Positions 16,389-24,067 of a stretch of 64,000 nt of DNA are shown here, piece after piece (the stretch's first letter is position 1; every line of letters starts with the position of its first letter). The notes under the pieces were generated by a model, which was given only the letters and a program-made list of their open reading frames with translations, ran no database searches and was not told the DNA's origin. Origin of the DNA: Agromyces kandeliae (GTDB lineage Bacteria > Actinomycetota > Actinomycetes > Actinomycetales > Microbacteriaceae); contig NZ_WKJD01000012.1 in assembly GCF_009674665.1 (NCBI RefSeq), positions 450,882 through 514,881 of the forward strand, given 5' to 3'. The position numbers were made by a program, and so were the translations under genes.

Positions 16389-17521
16389 GCGGCACCGACC
16401 TGCTCCTCGTCGTCGCGGTCTCGGCCGCGATCGCCGCCGGCGTCGGCTTCGTCGCCTGGCTGCTGCTGCGCCGCTTCGCGTGGGCGCCCATCGTCGTGCA
16501 CCTCGTCACGGTGGTCGTCGCGGCCGTGGCGTCCGTCGTCGGCGGCGTGCTCGTGGCGACCCAGGCGATGTACCTCTCCGACCACGATGCGCAGATCGCC
16601 CTCGCGATCGCCGTCACGAGTGGGGTCGTCGCGATCCTGACGGCGTCGATCCTCGGGACCGAGATCGCCCGCGCCGCGCGCGTGCTGCGCTCGGCGGCGG
16701 AGGACCTGGGCCGCGGCATCCCCGTCGAATCGCGCCCCCTGCCGATCGGCGAGTTCCGGGCCGTGCTCGACGAGCTCGCGGCATCCGACGCGCGCATCCG
16801 CGCCGCGCGCGAGGAGGTCGAGCGCCAGGAGCAGGCCCGCCGCGAGCTGGTCACGCGCGTCGCGCACGACCTGCGCGTCCCGCTCGCCGGCATCCGTGCG
16901 CAGGCCGAGGCCCTGCAGGACGGCCTCGCGCCCGACCCCGACCGCTACCTCGCCCGCATCGCATCGCAGGTCGACCGGCTCGACGCCCTTGTGGCCGACC
17001 TCTTCGCGGTCTCGCAGATCGACGCGGGCACCCTGCACCTGCGCACCGAGCGGCTGTCGCTGGCGGATGTCGCGAGCGACGCCGTCTCCGAGCTGCGCGG
17101 GCTCGCCGACGGCGCGGGCGTGCGCCTCGACCTCGTCGTCGCCCCCGGCACGTCGCCCACGGTCGAGGGCGACGCGCTGCAGCTCGGCCGCGCCGTCGCG
17201 AACCTGCTCGCGAATGCGCTCCAGCACACGCCGGCCGGCGGCCGCGTCGCGGTCACGGTCGACGGCGAGGGCGACGACGTGCGCCTCGCGGTCGCCGACA
17301 GCGGCCCGGGGTTCGCCGCGGCGGATCTCGCGCACGCGTTCGAGGCCGGATGGCGCGGGTCGTCCGCGCGCTCGCCGCATCGACTCGACGTGACGGGGGG
17401 CGCGGGGCTCGGGCTCGCGATCGTGCGCGGCATCGCCCGAGCGCACGGCGGAGACGCGACGGCGTCGAACGCGCCGGAGGGCGGCGCCGTGCTCGCGGTC
17501 ACGCTCCCTCGGGTCGACTGA
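16385..17521 (+). CDS. Sensor histidine kinase
   Basis: Membrane kinase of 378 residues. About three hydrophobic segments fill residues 4-100 with almost no extracytoplasmic loop, so sensing may be within the membrane or through partners. A HAMP-like segment and coiled helix lead to the H-box VAHDLRVPLAG. The catalytic domain has the N-box NLLANALQHTP, G1 DSGPGF and G2 GAGLGLAIV. The GTG start overlaps the regulator stop, so the pair is coupled. Confidence 0.92.
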   Translation: MSGTDLLLVVAVSAAIAAGVGFVAWLLLRRFAWAPIVVHLVTVVVAAVASVVGGVLVATQAMYLSDHDAQIALAIAVTSGVVAILTASILGTEIARAARVLRSAAEDLGRGIPVESRPLPIGEFRAVLDELAASDARIRAAREEVERQEQARRELVTRVAHDLRVPLAGIRAQAEALQDGLAPDPDRYLARIASQVDRLDALVADLFAVSQIDAGTLHLRTERLSLADVASDAVSELRGLADGAGVRLDLVVAPGTSPTVEGDALQLGRAVANLLANALQHTPAGGRVAVTVDGEGDDVRLAVADSGPGFAAADLAHAFEAGWRGSSARSPHRLDVTGGAGLGLAIVRGIARAHGGDATASNAPEGGAVLAVTLPRVD

Positions 17522-17600
17522 CGCGCGCCCGGGTCGTTGCCGACCCTCCGTCGGGCTGCCATCATGGCGCGGGAGTGCACGTCCGAGCATCCACGGGGGA

Positions 17601-18626
17601 ATGATGACGAACGCATCCGGACCGAACCCGCCCGACGACGGCCGCACCGAAGTGCTCGACGCGCCGGGTCCGGAGCCGGAGGGGCGGCCCGCGACGCGCA
17701 ACGGCCTCGGAATCGCGGCGCTCGTCGTCGGCCTCGTGGCCGTGGTGGTCGCCGTGCTGGCCCTGGCGTGGTCGTGGGCGTGGATCGCGGGCGCCGTGCT
17801 CGCGGCGATCGGCCTCGTACTGGGCATCGTGGGCCTCACGAAGTCGGACCGCCCGAAGGGCGTCGCGACCGCGGGCACGGTCGTCTCGGGTGCCGCCCTG
17901 GTGCTCGCCGTCATCTTCGGCGTGCTCTACGGCACCGGCGCCCTGGGCACGACCGCACAGCCGACCGCCTCGCCGACGCCGTCCGCCTCGCCGTCGGCGT
18001 CCCCGACCGAGACGCCGACGGCCAGCCCGACCGAGACGCCGACCGCGACCGTGCAGGAATGGGCCGACCAGACCTGGGGCGCCTTCACGGAGGTCGACGC
18101 GAGCGGCACGGGCGACGACGTGGTGGCGATCCCGGACGGGATCTCCGGCGGGATCGTGACGGCCACGTTCGACGGGGACGACGGGGCCGCGTTCACGCTC
18201 ACGCTGCTCGACGCCTCGAACACCCCTGCGGGCGACCCGCTCGTCGACACGACCGACGACTACCAGGGCACGACGGCGTGGGGCGTGGCGGATGCCTCGT
18301 CGGCGCGCAGCGTCCAGGTGACGGCGAGCGGCTCGTGGACGCTCTCGATCGAGCAGATGTCCGCGGCATCCGAACTGCCGAACGCCGCGAACGGCGAGGA
18401 CGACACGGTCTACCTCTACGGCGGCGGCGCGGCGACGCTCGCCGCGACCCACACCGGAGACGACGCCGAGGACCCGTTCGTCGTCGCCCAGCAGGCGCAG
18501 CAGGCGTTCGGCGGCGCAGCGCTCATCGACGTGACCGGTGCGTACGACGGCAGCGTGCCGCTCGGGGCCGGCCCGTCGGTGGTGACCGTCCGCTCGACGG
18601 AGGACTGGACGCTCTCGGTCGGCTAG
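17601..18626 (+). CDS. Membrane-anchored protein with DUF4190-like N-terminus and exposed C-terminal domain
   Basis: Function unknown. The 341 residues show a short cytoplasmic N-terminus and two or three hydrophobic segments (LGIAALVVGLVAVVVAVLAL, then VLAAIGLVLGIVGL and GAALVLAVIFGVLYG). A Thr/Pro/Ser/Glu linker with repeated SPTETPTA follows (about 117-155). The last 185 residues alternate like beta-strands and contain no Cys, so this part is probably exported. The stop codon shares the tetranucleotide CTAG with the convergent acetyltransferase stop. ATG 17601 follows a GGGGGA stretch. Confidence 0.7.
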   Translation: MMTNASGPNPPDDGRTEVLDAPGPEPEGRPATRNGLGIAALVVGLVAVVVAVLALAWSWAWIAGAVLAAIGLVLGIVGLTKSDRPKGVATAGTVVSGAALVLAVIFGVLYGTGALGTTAQPTASPTPSASPSASPTETPTASPTETPTATVQEWADQTWGAFTEVDASGTGDDVVAIPDGISGGIVTATFDGDDGAAFTLTLLDASNTPAGDPLVDTTDDYQGTTAWGVADASSARSVQVTASGSWTLSIEQMSAASELPNAANGEDDTVYLYGGGAATLAATHTGDDAEDPFVVAQQAQQAFGGAALIDVTGAYDGSVPLGAGPSVVTVRSTEDWTLSVG

Positions 18627-19282
18627 GCCGGGTTCCTGGTCGCGACGCCCGCGCGCAGCGCGCGCCACTCGCGCCGCAGCATGCCGTACGAGGCCGTGTC
18701 CTGCCACTCGCCGTCGTTGTACTCCTCCTCGACGAGCGTCGCCTCGCGTCGCATGCCGAGGCGTTCGCACAGGCCGGCGGATGCCGCGTTGCGGGCGTCG
18801 AGGTGCGCGACGACGCGGTGCGCGGCGAGCCGTCCGAAGGCGAGGTCGAGCAGCACGTCGGCACCCTCGGTCGCGAGGCCGCGCCCGTGGAAGTCGGGAT
18901 GCACGACCCAGCCGATCTCGAGCCGCGCGTGCTGGGCGCTCGAGATCCGGACCATCAGGTCGCCGATGACGCGTCCGTCGAGCACCATCGCGAGGAAGAT
19001 CGCGTCCCCGTCGGCGACGAGGCGGCGCATGCCGGCCCGCGCCTCGGTGTGCTCGCGCGCCTCGTCGTGTTCGCGCTCGGGCCAGGGGATGTAGCGGAGC
19101 ACCTCGGGGAGGCGCTGGTACTCCCAGACGTCGTCTGCGTCGTACGCCGCGAGCGGCCGCAGCGTCATCCGCGCGGTCGTGAACGGCCGGTGCTCGACCT
19201 CGGCGACGTCGAACGGCAGTCGGAGCGCCGGCGGGCCGGCGTCGGCCGCCTCATCGGGCAGCGCGTGGAGGATTGTGGACAT
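18623..19282 (-). CDS. GNAT N-acetyltransferase, RimJ/RimL type
   Basis: Acetyl-CoA-dependent acetyltransferase of 219 residues. The family path is clear: TARMTLRPLAAYDADDVWEYQ, FLAMVLDGRVIGDLMVRI, LEIGWVVHPDFHGRGLATEGADVLLDLAF (acetyl-CoA loop, R/G-x-x-G) and RVVAHLDARNAASAGLCERLGMRREATLVEEE. Similar proteins modify ribosomal-protein N-termini or small molecules; the substrate here is unknown. A TACGCT box lies eight bases before ATG 19282, suggesting leaderless expression. Confidence 0.87.
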   Translation of the reverse strand: MSTILHALPDEAADAGPPALRLPFDVAEVEHRPFTTARMTLRPLAAYDADDVWEYQRLPEVLRYIPWPEREHDEAREHTEARAGMRRLVADGDAIFLAMVLDGRVIGDLMVRISSAQHARLEIGWVVHPDFHGRGLATEGADVLLDLAFGRLAAHRVVAHLDARNAASAGLCERLGMRREATLVEEEYNDGEWQDTASYGMLRREWRALRAGVATRNPA

Positions 19283-19290
19283 CGAACGGC

Positions 19291-19296
19291 AGCGTA
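19291..19296 (-). promoter_or_regulatory. -10 of the GNAT gene
   Basis: TACGCT on the minus strand, eight bases before ATG 19282, without a Shine-Dalgarno sequence. Confidence 0.4.
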
Positions 19297-19358
19297 CCGC
19301 GCCGTGCTGCGCGCAGCAGCCGCCGTCGCGCCGGGCGACGGTCGCCGGTGCATGGGCG

Positions 19359-19364
19359 GATAAT
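19359..19364 (+). promoter_or_regulatory. Leaderless -10 of the TetR gene
   Basis: GATAAT lies six bases before ATG 19371. The spacer CGGGGG carries no proper Shine-Dalgarno sequence. Confidence 0.5.
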
Positions 19365-19370
19365 CGGGGG

Positions 19371-19952
19371 ATGCCGAAGATCAGCGCACCGACCGTCGCG
19401 GAGCACCGCGCCGCGCAGCGGACGGCCCTGCTGCTCGCGACGCGCGAACTGCTCGAGTCCGAGGGCGTGGCGGCCGCGACGCCCGCCGCGGTGACGCGGC
19501 GTGCGGGGCTCTCCCGCTCCTCGTTCTACGAGTACTTCGCGTCACGCGACGACCTGCTCGTCGCCGTCGCCCTGCAGGTCTTCGACGAGTGGAACTCGGA
19601 GCTCGAGGACGCGCTCGAGGCCGCGGAGCCCGGAATGGGGCGGTTGCGCGCCTACGTCGTCACGGCGCTCGCGATGACGGCCGACGGGCACCATCGCATC
19701 GCGACCGTGCTCCGCGAGGCGGACCTGTCGCCGACGAGCCGGGACGACATGATGGCCGTGCACGACCGCCTCACCTCGCCGCTCGTCCGCGTGCTCGACG
19801 AGCTCGGCGTCGCGGACGCGCGGACGACCGGGGCCTTCGTGCAGGGGGCCCTCGCGTCGGCGATGCAGCTCGTCTCGCACGGCGTGGCGGTCGACTCGAC
19901 CGCCGCCGGGCTGATCGCGATGCTCGAGCACGGCATCGTGCGCAGCGCCTGA
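19371..19952 (+). CDS. TetR family regulator
   Basis: Regulator of 193 residues. The N-terminal helix-turn-helix spans ATPAAVTRRAGLSRSSFYEYFASRDDLLVAV, typical of TetR. The C-terminal ligand domain is Ala/Leu-rich helical with no diagnostic motif. ATG 19371 is chosen over an upstream extension because a GATAAT box sits six bases before it. The next gene, a small membrane protein 78 bp downstream, has two inverted repeats in front and is a likely target. Confidence 0.88.
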   Translation: MPKISAPTVAEHRAAQRTALLLATRELLESEGVAAATPAAVTRRAGLSRSSFYEYFASRDDLLVAVALQVFDEWNSELEDALEAAEPGMGRLRAYVVTALAMTADGHHRIATVLREADLSPTSRDDMMAVHDRLTSPLVRVLDELGVADARTTGAFVQGALASAMQLVSHGVAVDSTAAGLIAMLEHGIVRSA

Positions 19953-19975
19953 TTCGGGGGGACGACCCTTTCCTG

Positions 19976-19992
19976 ACATACTGTCGGTATGT
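19976..19992. promoter_or_regulatory. Dyad 1 before the small membrane protein, candidate TetR operator
   Basis: ACATAC-TGTCG-GTATGT is a perfect 6-bp inverted repeat with a five-base spacer, in the gap between tetR and 20031. It is noticeably AT-richer than its surroundings. Size and symmetry suit a TetR dimer site; binding is inferred. Confidence 0.5.
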
Positions 19993-19993
19993 T

Positions 19994-20010
19994 GCCGACG
20001 GTGCGTCGGC
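19994..20010. promoter_or_regulatory. Dyad 2 directly after dyad 1
   Basis: GCCGAC-GGTGC-GTCGGC has the same 6-5-6 geometry and starts one base after dyad 1. It could be a second operator half or an RNA hairpin in the leader. Confidence 0.4.
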
Positions 20011-20030
20011 ATCCCCCGAAACGGAGCTCC

Positions 20031-20393
20031 ATGGAAATCCTCAAGAACGTCATCCTCGCGGTGCACGTCATCGGCGTCGCGAGCCTGCTGGGAGGAGTGC
20101 TCGTGCAGCTCGGCGCGCAGCGCTCCGGCACCGCGCGGATCATCCCCGCGATCGTCCACGGTGCGTGGACCATGCTCGCCACGGGCGTCATCCTCGTCGG
20201 CCTGCAGTACCCGCTCGGCCGCGAACCCGACAACCTGAAGATCACGGTGAAGCTGGTGATCCTGGTCGCGATCCTCGTGATCGCGCTCGTGAACCGCAAG
20301 CGCGAGACCCTCGCGCGATGGGTCCTGCCGACGCTCGCCGTACTGTCGATCACCAACGTCGTCATCGCGACGGTGTGGCGGCAGTACGCGTAG
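20031..20393 (+). CDS. Small four-helix membrane protein
   Basis: Protein of 120 residues with four hydrophobic segments: NVILAVHVIGVASLLGGVLV, IIPAIVHGAWTMLATGVILV, ITVKLVILVAILVIAL and WVLPTLAVLSITNVVIAT. The fold resembles small integral-membrane families of actinobacteria, some annotated as copper-resistance-like, but no metal motif beyond scattered His is present. ATG 20031 follows CGGAG. It probably belongs to the neighbouring TetR regulon. Function unknown. Confidence 0.75.
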   Translation: MEILKNVILAVHVIGVASLLGGVLVQLGAQRSGTARIIPAIVHGAWTMLATGVILVGLQYPLGREPDNLKITVKLVILVAILVIALVNRKRETLARWVLPTLAVLSITNVVIATVWRQYA

Positions 20394-20416
20394 GAGGGCG
20401 TCCGCACGACGTGACG

Positions 20417-20445
20417 ACGGGCTCGGCCGCTGCGGCCGGGCCCGT
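20417..20445. terminator. Strong hairpin between convergent genes
   Basis: A 12-bp stem (ACGGGCTCGGCC with GGCCGGGCCCGT, one G-U pair on the plus strand) closes a GCTGC loop. It lies in the 128-bp gap before hemA. The symmetry lets it serve both strands. No T-tract. Confidence 0.65.
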
Positions 20446-20521
20446 TCCGCGTCCGCACGGCATGCCGCGATGTCGCCGACCGTCGGCACGCGTCGGGACG
20501 GGGCGCGTCGGGATCGGGGGG

Positions 20522-21934
20522 TCAGCCGGCGTCGGCCGCGGGGCGGGCGTCGTCGTCGCCGCGCTCGCCCTCGGCGAGGCCGGATGCCGCGGTCGCGGCC
20601 TCGGGCCGGATGCCGAAGATCGCCTCGAGTCCGTCGAGCCAGGCCTGCTGGTCGCCGGCGCGCGCGTACTCGCGCGAGCGCACCATGGGCGTGTGCAGCA
20701 GGACGCCCGCCATGTGCCGCAGCGCGGCCTCGGTGCGTCCGTCGTCGTCGCCGCGCGACCGGGCGCGCTCGATCTCGGCGTCGAGCACGTCGAACACGTG
20801 ACGGCGCAGCGCCACGACCGCGGGGGCCAGGTCGAGCTCCTCGGCGACACGGCCGAAGTTCCGGGCGGCGCGGTCCACGATCTCGCGCGCCGCGTCGGTC
20901 GATCCGAACTCCTCGAGCGGCGCGTGGATCTTGATGGTCTCGAGGTCGAGCAGCTCGACGCCCGCGACATCGACGACGTCGGCCGCGACGTTGCGCGGCA
21001 GCCCGAGGTCGATCACGAGCTGGCGCGGCGCGTCGCCGGCCGAGCCATCGGCCGTTCCCGCGGCAGCCGCCGGCGACTCGCGACCCGGCAGCAGCGCGAC
21101 GGGCGGCCGACCGGCGGCGACGGCGAGCTCGGTGCGACCGAGCTCGAGCAGGTCGCGGTCGACGACGTGATGCTCCACCGTCGTGCAGGTGACGATGAGG
21201 TCGGCGCCCGCGGCGGCCATCGCGTAGTCGGCGTTCGACACCGCCTCGATGCCGTGGTTCGCGGCGAAGCGGCTCGCCCTCCCGGAGACCGAGTGCACGG
21301 CGACGTCGACGACGCCGCGGTCGCGCAGTGCCGCGAGCGACGCGCCCGCGTACCGGCCGGTGCCGACGAGGAGCACGCGCACGGCCGACCAGTCGGTCAC
21401 GCGGCTCTCGGCGAGGTCGAGCGCGAGGCGGACGAGCGACCGGCCCTCGTGGCCGATGCCGGTGCGGTTCTTCACCTTGCGCGAGGTCTGCGAGGCGCGC
21501 TGGAAGAGGCGCTCGAGCTCGGGCGTGGTGGTGCCCTCGGCACGCGCGTGCTCGAGCGAGCGGCGCACCTGGCCGGCGATCTCGCCCTCGCCGACGACGA
21601 CCGACTCCAGGCCGGCGGCGACCGAGAAGAGATGCCCGGCCACGGCGTTGCCGTGGACGAAGTCGAAGGTGCTGCGGAGTTCGTCCGTCGAGAGGCCGGC
21701 GATGTCGCCGACCGCGAAGATCGCGTCGTGGACGGCCTCGACGGGGGAGTCGCCGTGCGGGATGTCGAGGTCGAGGTAGGCCTCGTACCGGTTGCACGTG
21801 GCGACGACCACCGCGCCGCGGACGGCGTCGTGCCCGCCGGTCAACCGCGGCCCGGCGTGCTCGGAGGACGCCGAGAGACGTTCGAGCATGTCGAAGCCGG
21901 CGTTCTTGTGGCTCGCGGTGAGACAGATGAGCAC
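20522..21934 (-). CDS. hemA: Glutamyl-tRNA reductase
   Basis: First haem-pathway enzyme (470 residues), reducing glutamyl-tRNA to glutamate-1-semialdehyde with NADPH. The catalytic Cys lies in VVVATCNRYEAY near residue 50. The tRNA/NADPH domains show GHEGRSLVRLALDLAE, VLLVGTGRYAGASLAALRDRG and IDLGLPRNV. A C-terminal dimerisation helix follows, and the last 40 residues are acidic low complexity. It starts leaderless with GTG 21934, six bases after TAGAAT. It reads away from hemE and the other haem genes, so it is separately controlled. Confidence 0.95.
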   Translation of the reverse strand: MLICLTASHKNAGFDMLERLSASSEHAGPRLTGGHDAVRGAVVVATCNRYEAYLDLDIPHGDSPVEAVHDAIFAVGDIAGLSTDELRSTFDFVHGNAVAGHLFSVAAGLESVVVGEGEIAGQVRRSLEHARAEGTTTPELERLFQRASQTSRKVKNRTGIGHEGRSLVRLALDLAESRVTDWSAVRVLLVGTGRYAGASLAALRDRGVVDVAVHSVSGRASRFAANHGIEAVSNADYAMAAAGADLIVTCTTVEHHVVDRDLLELGRTELAVAAGRPPVALLPGRESPAAAAGTADGSAGDAPRQLVIDLGLPRNVAADVVDVAGVELLDLETIKIHAPLEEFGSTDAAREIVDRAARNFGRVAEELDLAPAVVALRRHVFDVLDAEIERARSRGDDDGRTEAALRHMAGVLLHTPMVRSREYARAGDQQAWLDGLEAIFGIRPEAATAASGLAEGERGDDDARPAADAG

Positions 21935-21940
21935 CGGACG

Positions 21941-21946
21941 ATTCTA
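21941..21946 (-). promoter_or_regulatory. Leaderless -10 of hemA
   Basis: TAGAAT on the minus strand, six bases before GTG 21934. Confidence 0.55.
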
Positions 21947-21989
21947 CCTGCCGTCGAAAGCGGCTCCGACCGGCCACGTCACACGCGGG

Positions 21990-22697
21990 TCAGGCGGCGG
22001 GGCGGGCCTGCCGGATGATCGGGATCGCGCCGGTGATGGGCGGCAGCTCGAGGCCCGCGGCCGCGAGCGCCGCGCGATGCCGGGCCTTCCAGGCGCGCAC
22101 GGTCGCGAAGAACGGCGCGTCGGTCAGTGCGTACCGGCCGGGCCGTGGATCGCTCAGCATCATCGGCAGCTCGATGCTCGAGCCGTCGCGGCGGATCCGC
22201 ACGACCGCGACGGGGACGCTCGTGCTGCCCGCCACGGTCGAGTCGGCGCGGATGTTCCGCACCTCGCGCCACGGGAATGCGGCGATGCGGCGCGGCCGAC
22301 GGCCGCCGCCCCAGAACGAGATGCCGTGGTCGTCGGCGACGACGGCGAACCGCCGGGGGAGCCGGTGGGCGCGGCTGCCCAGCTCGTCGAGGCGGGAGAC
22401 GAGGTCGCGGTTCCTGATGCCGCAGCTCACCGCACCGGCGTGGACCGAGTCGAGCGCGCGGTGGCGGGCGCGGCCGCGCGCGGAGGCCGAGCCCCGGACG
22501 ATCGCGGACACGAGGACGATGAGGCCGGCGATGGCGGCGAGGCCGAGCGCGACGGGCGTGCCGGGGACGTCGGGCAGGGCCTGGACGACCCGGTCCACCT
22601 GGCGCCCGCCGAGGAGGAGGGCGGCGACGACGGCGGCGGCGGCGAGGGCGACGAGCACGATGAGTCCGGTGCGATGCCGCGTTGCGATGCTGGACAC
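21990..22697 (-). CDS. Two-TM protein with cytoplasmic C-terminal domain, unknown function
   Basis: Not a family I can name firmly. Of 235 residues, two hydrophobic segments lie near 11-30 and 47-66, followed by a basic linker. A soluble domain then carries RFAVVADDHGISFWGGGRRPRRIAAFPW and a segment on promoter-like strands reminiscent of small PH-type membrane domains. It lies 55 bp before hemA on the same strand, but hemA has its own -10 box. It starts with GTG 22697 after a leader of about 80 bases. Confidence 0.6.
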   Translation of the reverse strand: MSSIATRHRTGLIVLVALAAAAVVAALLLGGRQVDRVVQALPDVPGTPVALGLAAIAGLIVLVSAIVRGSASARGRARHRALDSVHAGAVSCGIRNRDLVSRLDELGSRAHRLPRRFAVVADDHGISFWGGGRRPRRIAAFPWREVRNIRADSTVAGSTSVPVAVVRIRRDGSSIELPMMLSDPRPGRYALTDAPFFATVRAWKARHRAALAAAGLELPPITGAIPIIRQARPAA

Positions 22698-22783
22698 AGT
22701 GATGTTCTCCGTGGGTGGCGGAGGCGCGCGTCGCGTGGGTGGTGCGCTGCGCGTCGTCGTGTCGGGGACGCACGACGCGACCG

Positions 22784-22789
22784 ACCCTA
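22784..22789 (-). promoter_or_regulatory. -10 box of the two-TM protein gene
   Basis: TAGGGT on the minus strand within the 227-bp gap between divergent genes. The -35 is not recognisable. The remainder of 22698-22924 holds only the hemE Shine-Dalgarno sequence. Confidence 0.35.
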
Positions 22790-22924
22790 GCGTTGTGGGA
22801 GCGCGGCCACCAGACCCCAGTTCTCCGATCGGCCAACACGCACCGGGGCCGCCGAACCCGTCCGGGTCGCTCGCGGCCCGTCGGCATCAGGGCCCCCTCA
22901 GCCCGGATGGGGGAGGATGTCACG

Positions 22925-24067
22925 GTGAACCTCTCCCCGCAGCATCCGCTCGCCGCCGGCCTCACGCATGACTCGCGCCTCGTCCGGGCCTATCGGGGCC
23001 TGCGCAGCGACACGCTGCCGGTGTGGTTCATGCGCCAGGCGGGCCGGTCGCTGCCCGAGTACCGCGAGCTGCGCGTCGGCACGCGCATGCTCGACGCGTG
23101 CCTCGACCCCGCGATGGCGGCCGAGATCACCCTCCAGCCGGTCCGTCGCCACGGCGTGGACGCCGGCATCTTCTTCAGCGACATCGTCGTGCCGCTGAAG
23201 CTCGTCGGCGTCGACGTCGAGATCCAGCCCGGCCGGGGCCCGGTCTTCGGCCGTGCGTTCGCGGATGCCGCCGCGGTCGCCGAGCTCACCGCGGTCGACC
23301 CGGCACGGCTCGACGACGCCGCCGGCCCGATCACGGAGGCCGTGCGGCGCACCGTCGCCGAGCTCGCGTCCCTCACCGCGCCGGACGCGCCGACCTCCAC
23401 GCCGCTCATCGGCTTCGCCGGCGCCCCGTTCACGCTCGCGGCCTACCTCGCCGAGGGCGGCCCCTCGAAGGACCACCTCGCGGCCCGCACGCTCATGCAC
23501 GCCGACCCCGGCGCGTGGCGCGCCCTGATGGACTGGACCGCCGAGCTCACCGGCCGATTCCTCCGCACCCAGGTGCTCGCGGGCGCGTCGGCCGCGCAGC
23601 TGTTCGACTCCTGGGCGGGCGCCCTCTCGCTCGCCGACTACGAGGCGCACGTCGCCCCCGCATCGGCGGCGGCGCTCGCGCACGTCCACGACCTGACCTA
23701 CGAGACGACGGATGCCGCCGGCACGACCGGCACCCACGCGGTCCCGGTCGTGCACTTCGGCGTCGGCACGGGCGAGCTGCTCGGCGCGATGAAGTCGGTG
23801 GGCGTCGACGTCGTCGGCGTCGACTACCGCGTGCCGCTCGATGTCGCGGCGCTCCGCGTCGGCGAGGGCGTGCCGCTGCAGGGCAACCTCGACCCCGCCC
23901 TCCTCGCGGCGCCGTGGCCGGTGCTCGAGGCCGCGGTGCGCGACGTCGTCGCCCGTGGTCGCACGGCGCCGTCGCACGTCTTCAACCTCGGGCACGGCGT
24001 GCCTCCGGAGACGGACCCAGCGGTGCTCACGCGCGTCGTCGAGCTGGTGCACGAGGCGGGACGATGA
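22925..24067 (+). CDS. hemE: Uroporphyrinogen decarboxylase
   Basis: Cytoplasmic enzyme of 380 residues converting uroporphyrinogen III to coproporphyrinogen III. The substrate-binding N-terminal motif PVWFMRQAGRSLPEYR carries the conserved Arg pair. FFSDIVVPLKLVGVDVEIQPGRGPVF has the catalytic Asp, and GFAGAPFTLAAYLAEGG and FNLGHGVPPETDP are typical. GTG 22925 is chosen for GGGGAGG eight bases upstream; ATG 22907 is alternative. The stop overlaps the hemY start (ATGA). Confidence 0.95.
   Translation: MNLSPQHPLAAGLTHDSRLVRAYRGLRSDTLPVWFMRQAGRSLPEYRELRVGTRMLDACLDPAMAAEITLQPVRRHGVDAGIFFSDIVVPLKLVGVDVEIQPGRGPVFGRAFADAAAVAELTAVDPARLDDAAGPITEAVRRTVAELASLTAPDAPTSTPLIGFAGAPFTLAAYLAEGGPSKDHLAARTLMHADPGAWRALMDWTAELTGRFLRTQVLAGASAAQLFDSWAGALSLADYEAHVAPASAAALAHVHDLTYETTDAAGTTGTHAVPVVHFGVGTGELLGAMKSVGVDVVGVDYRVPLDVAALRVGEGVPLQGNLDPALLAAPWPVLEAAVRDVVARGRTAPSHVFNLGHGVPPETDPAVLTRVVELVHEAGR

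Noticed and set aside
17940..18060. Short Thr/Pro/Ser repeat as a CRISPR-like or satellite array
   Set aside because: It is an in-frame linker-coding stretch with irregular units and no conserved spacers.
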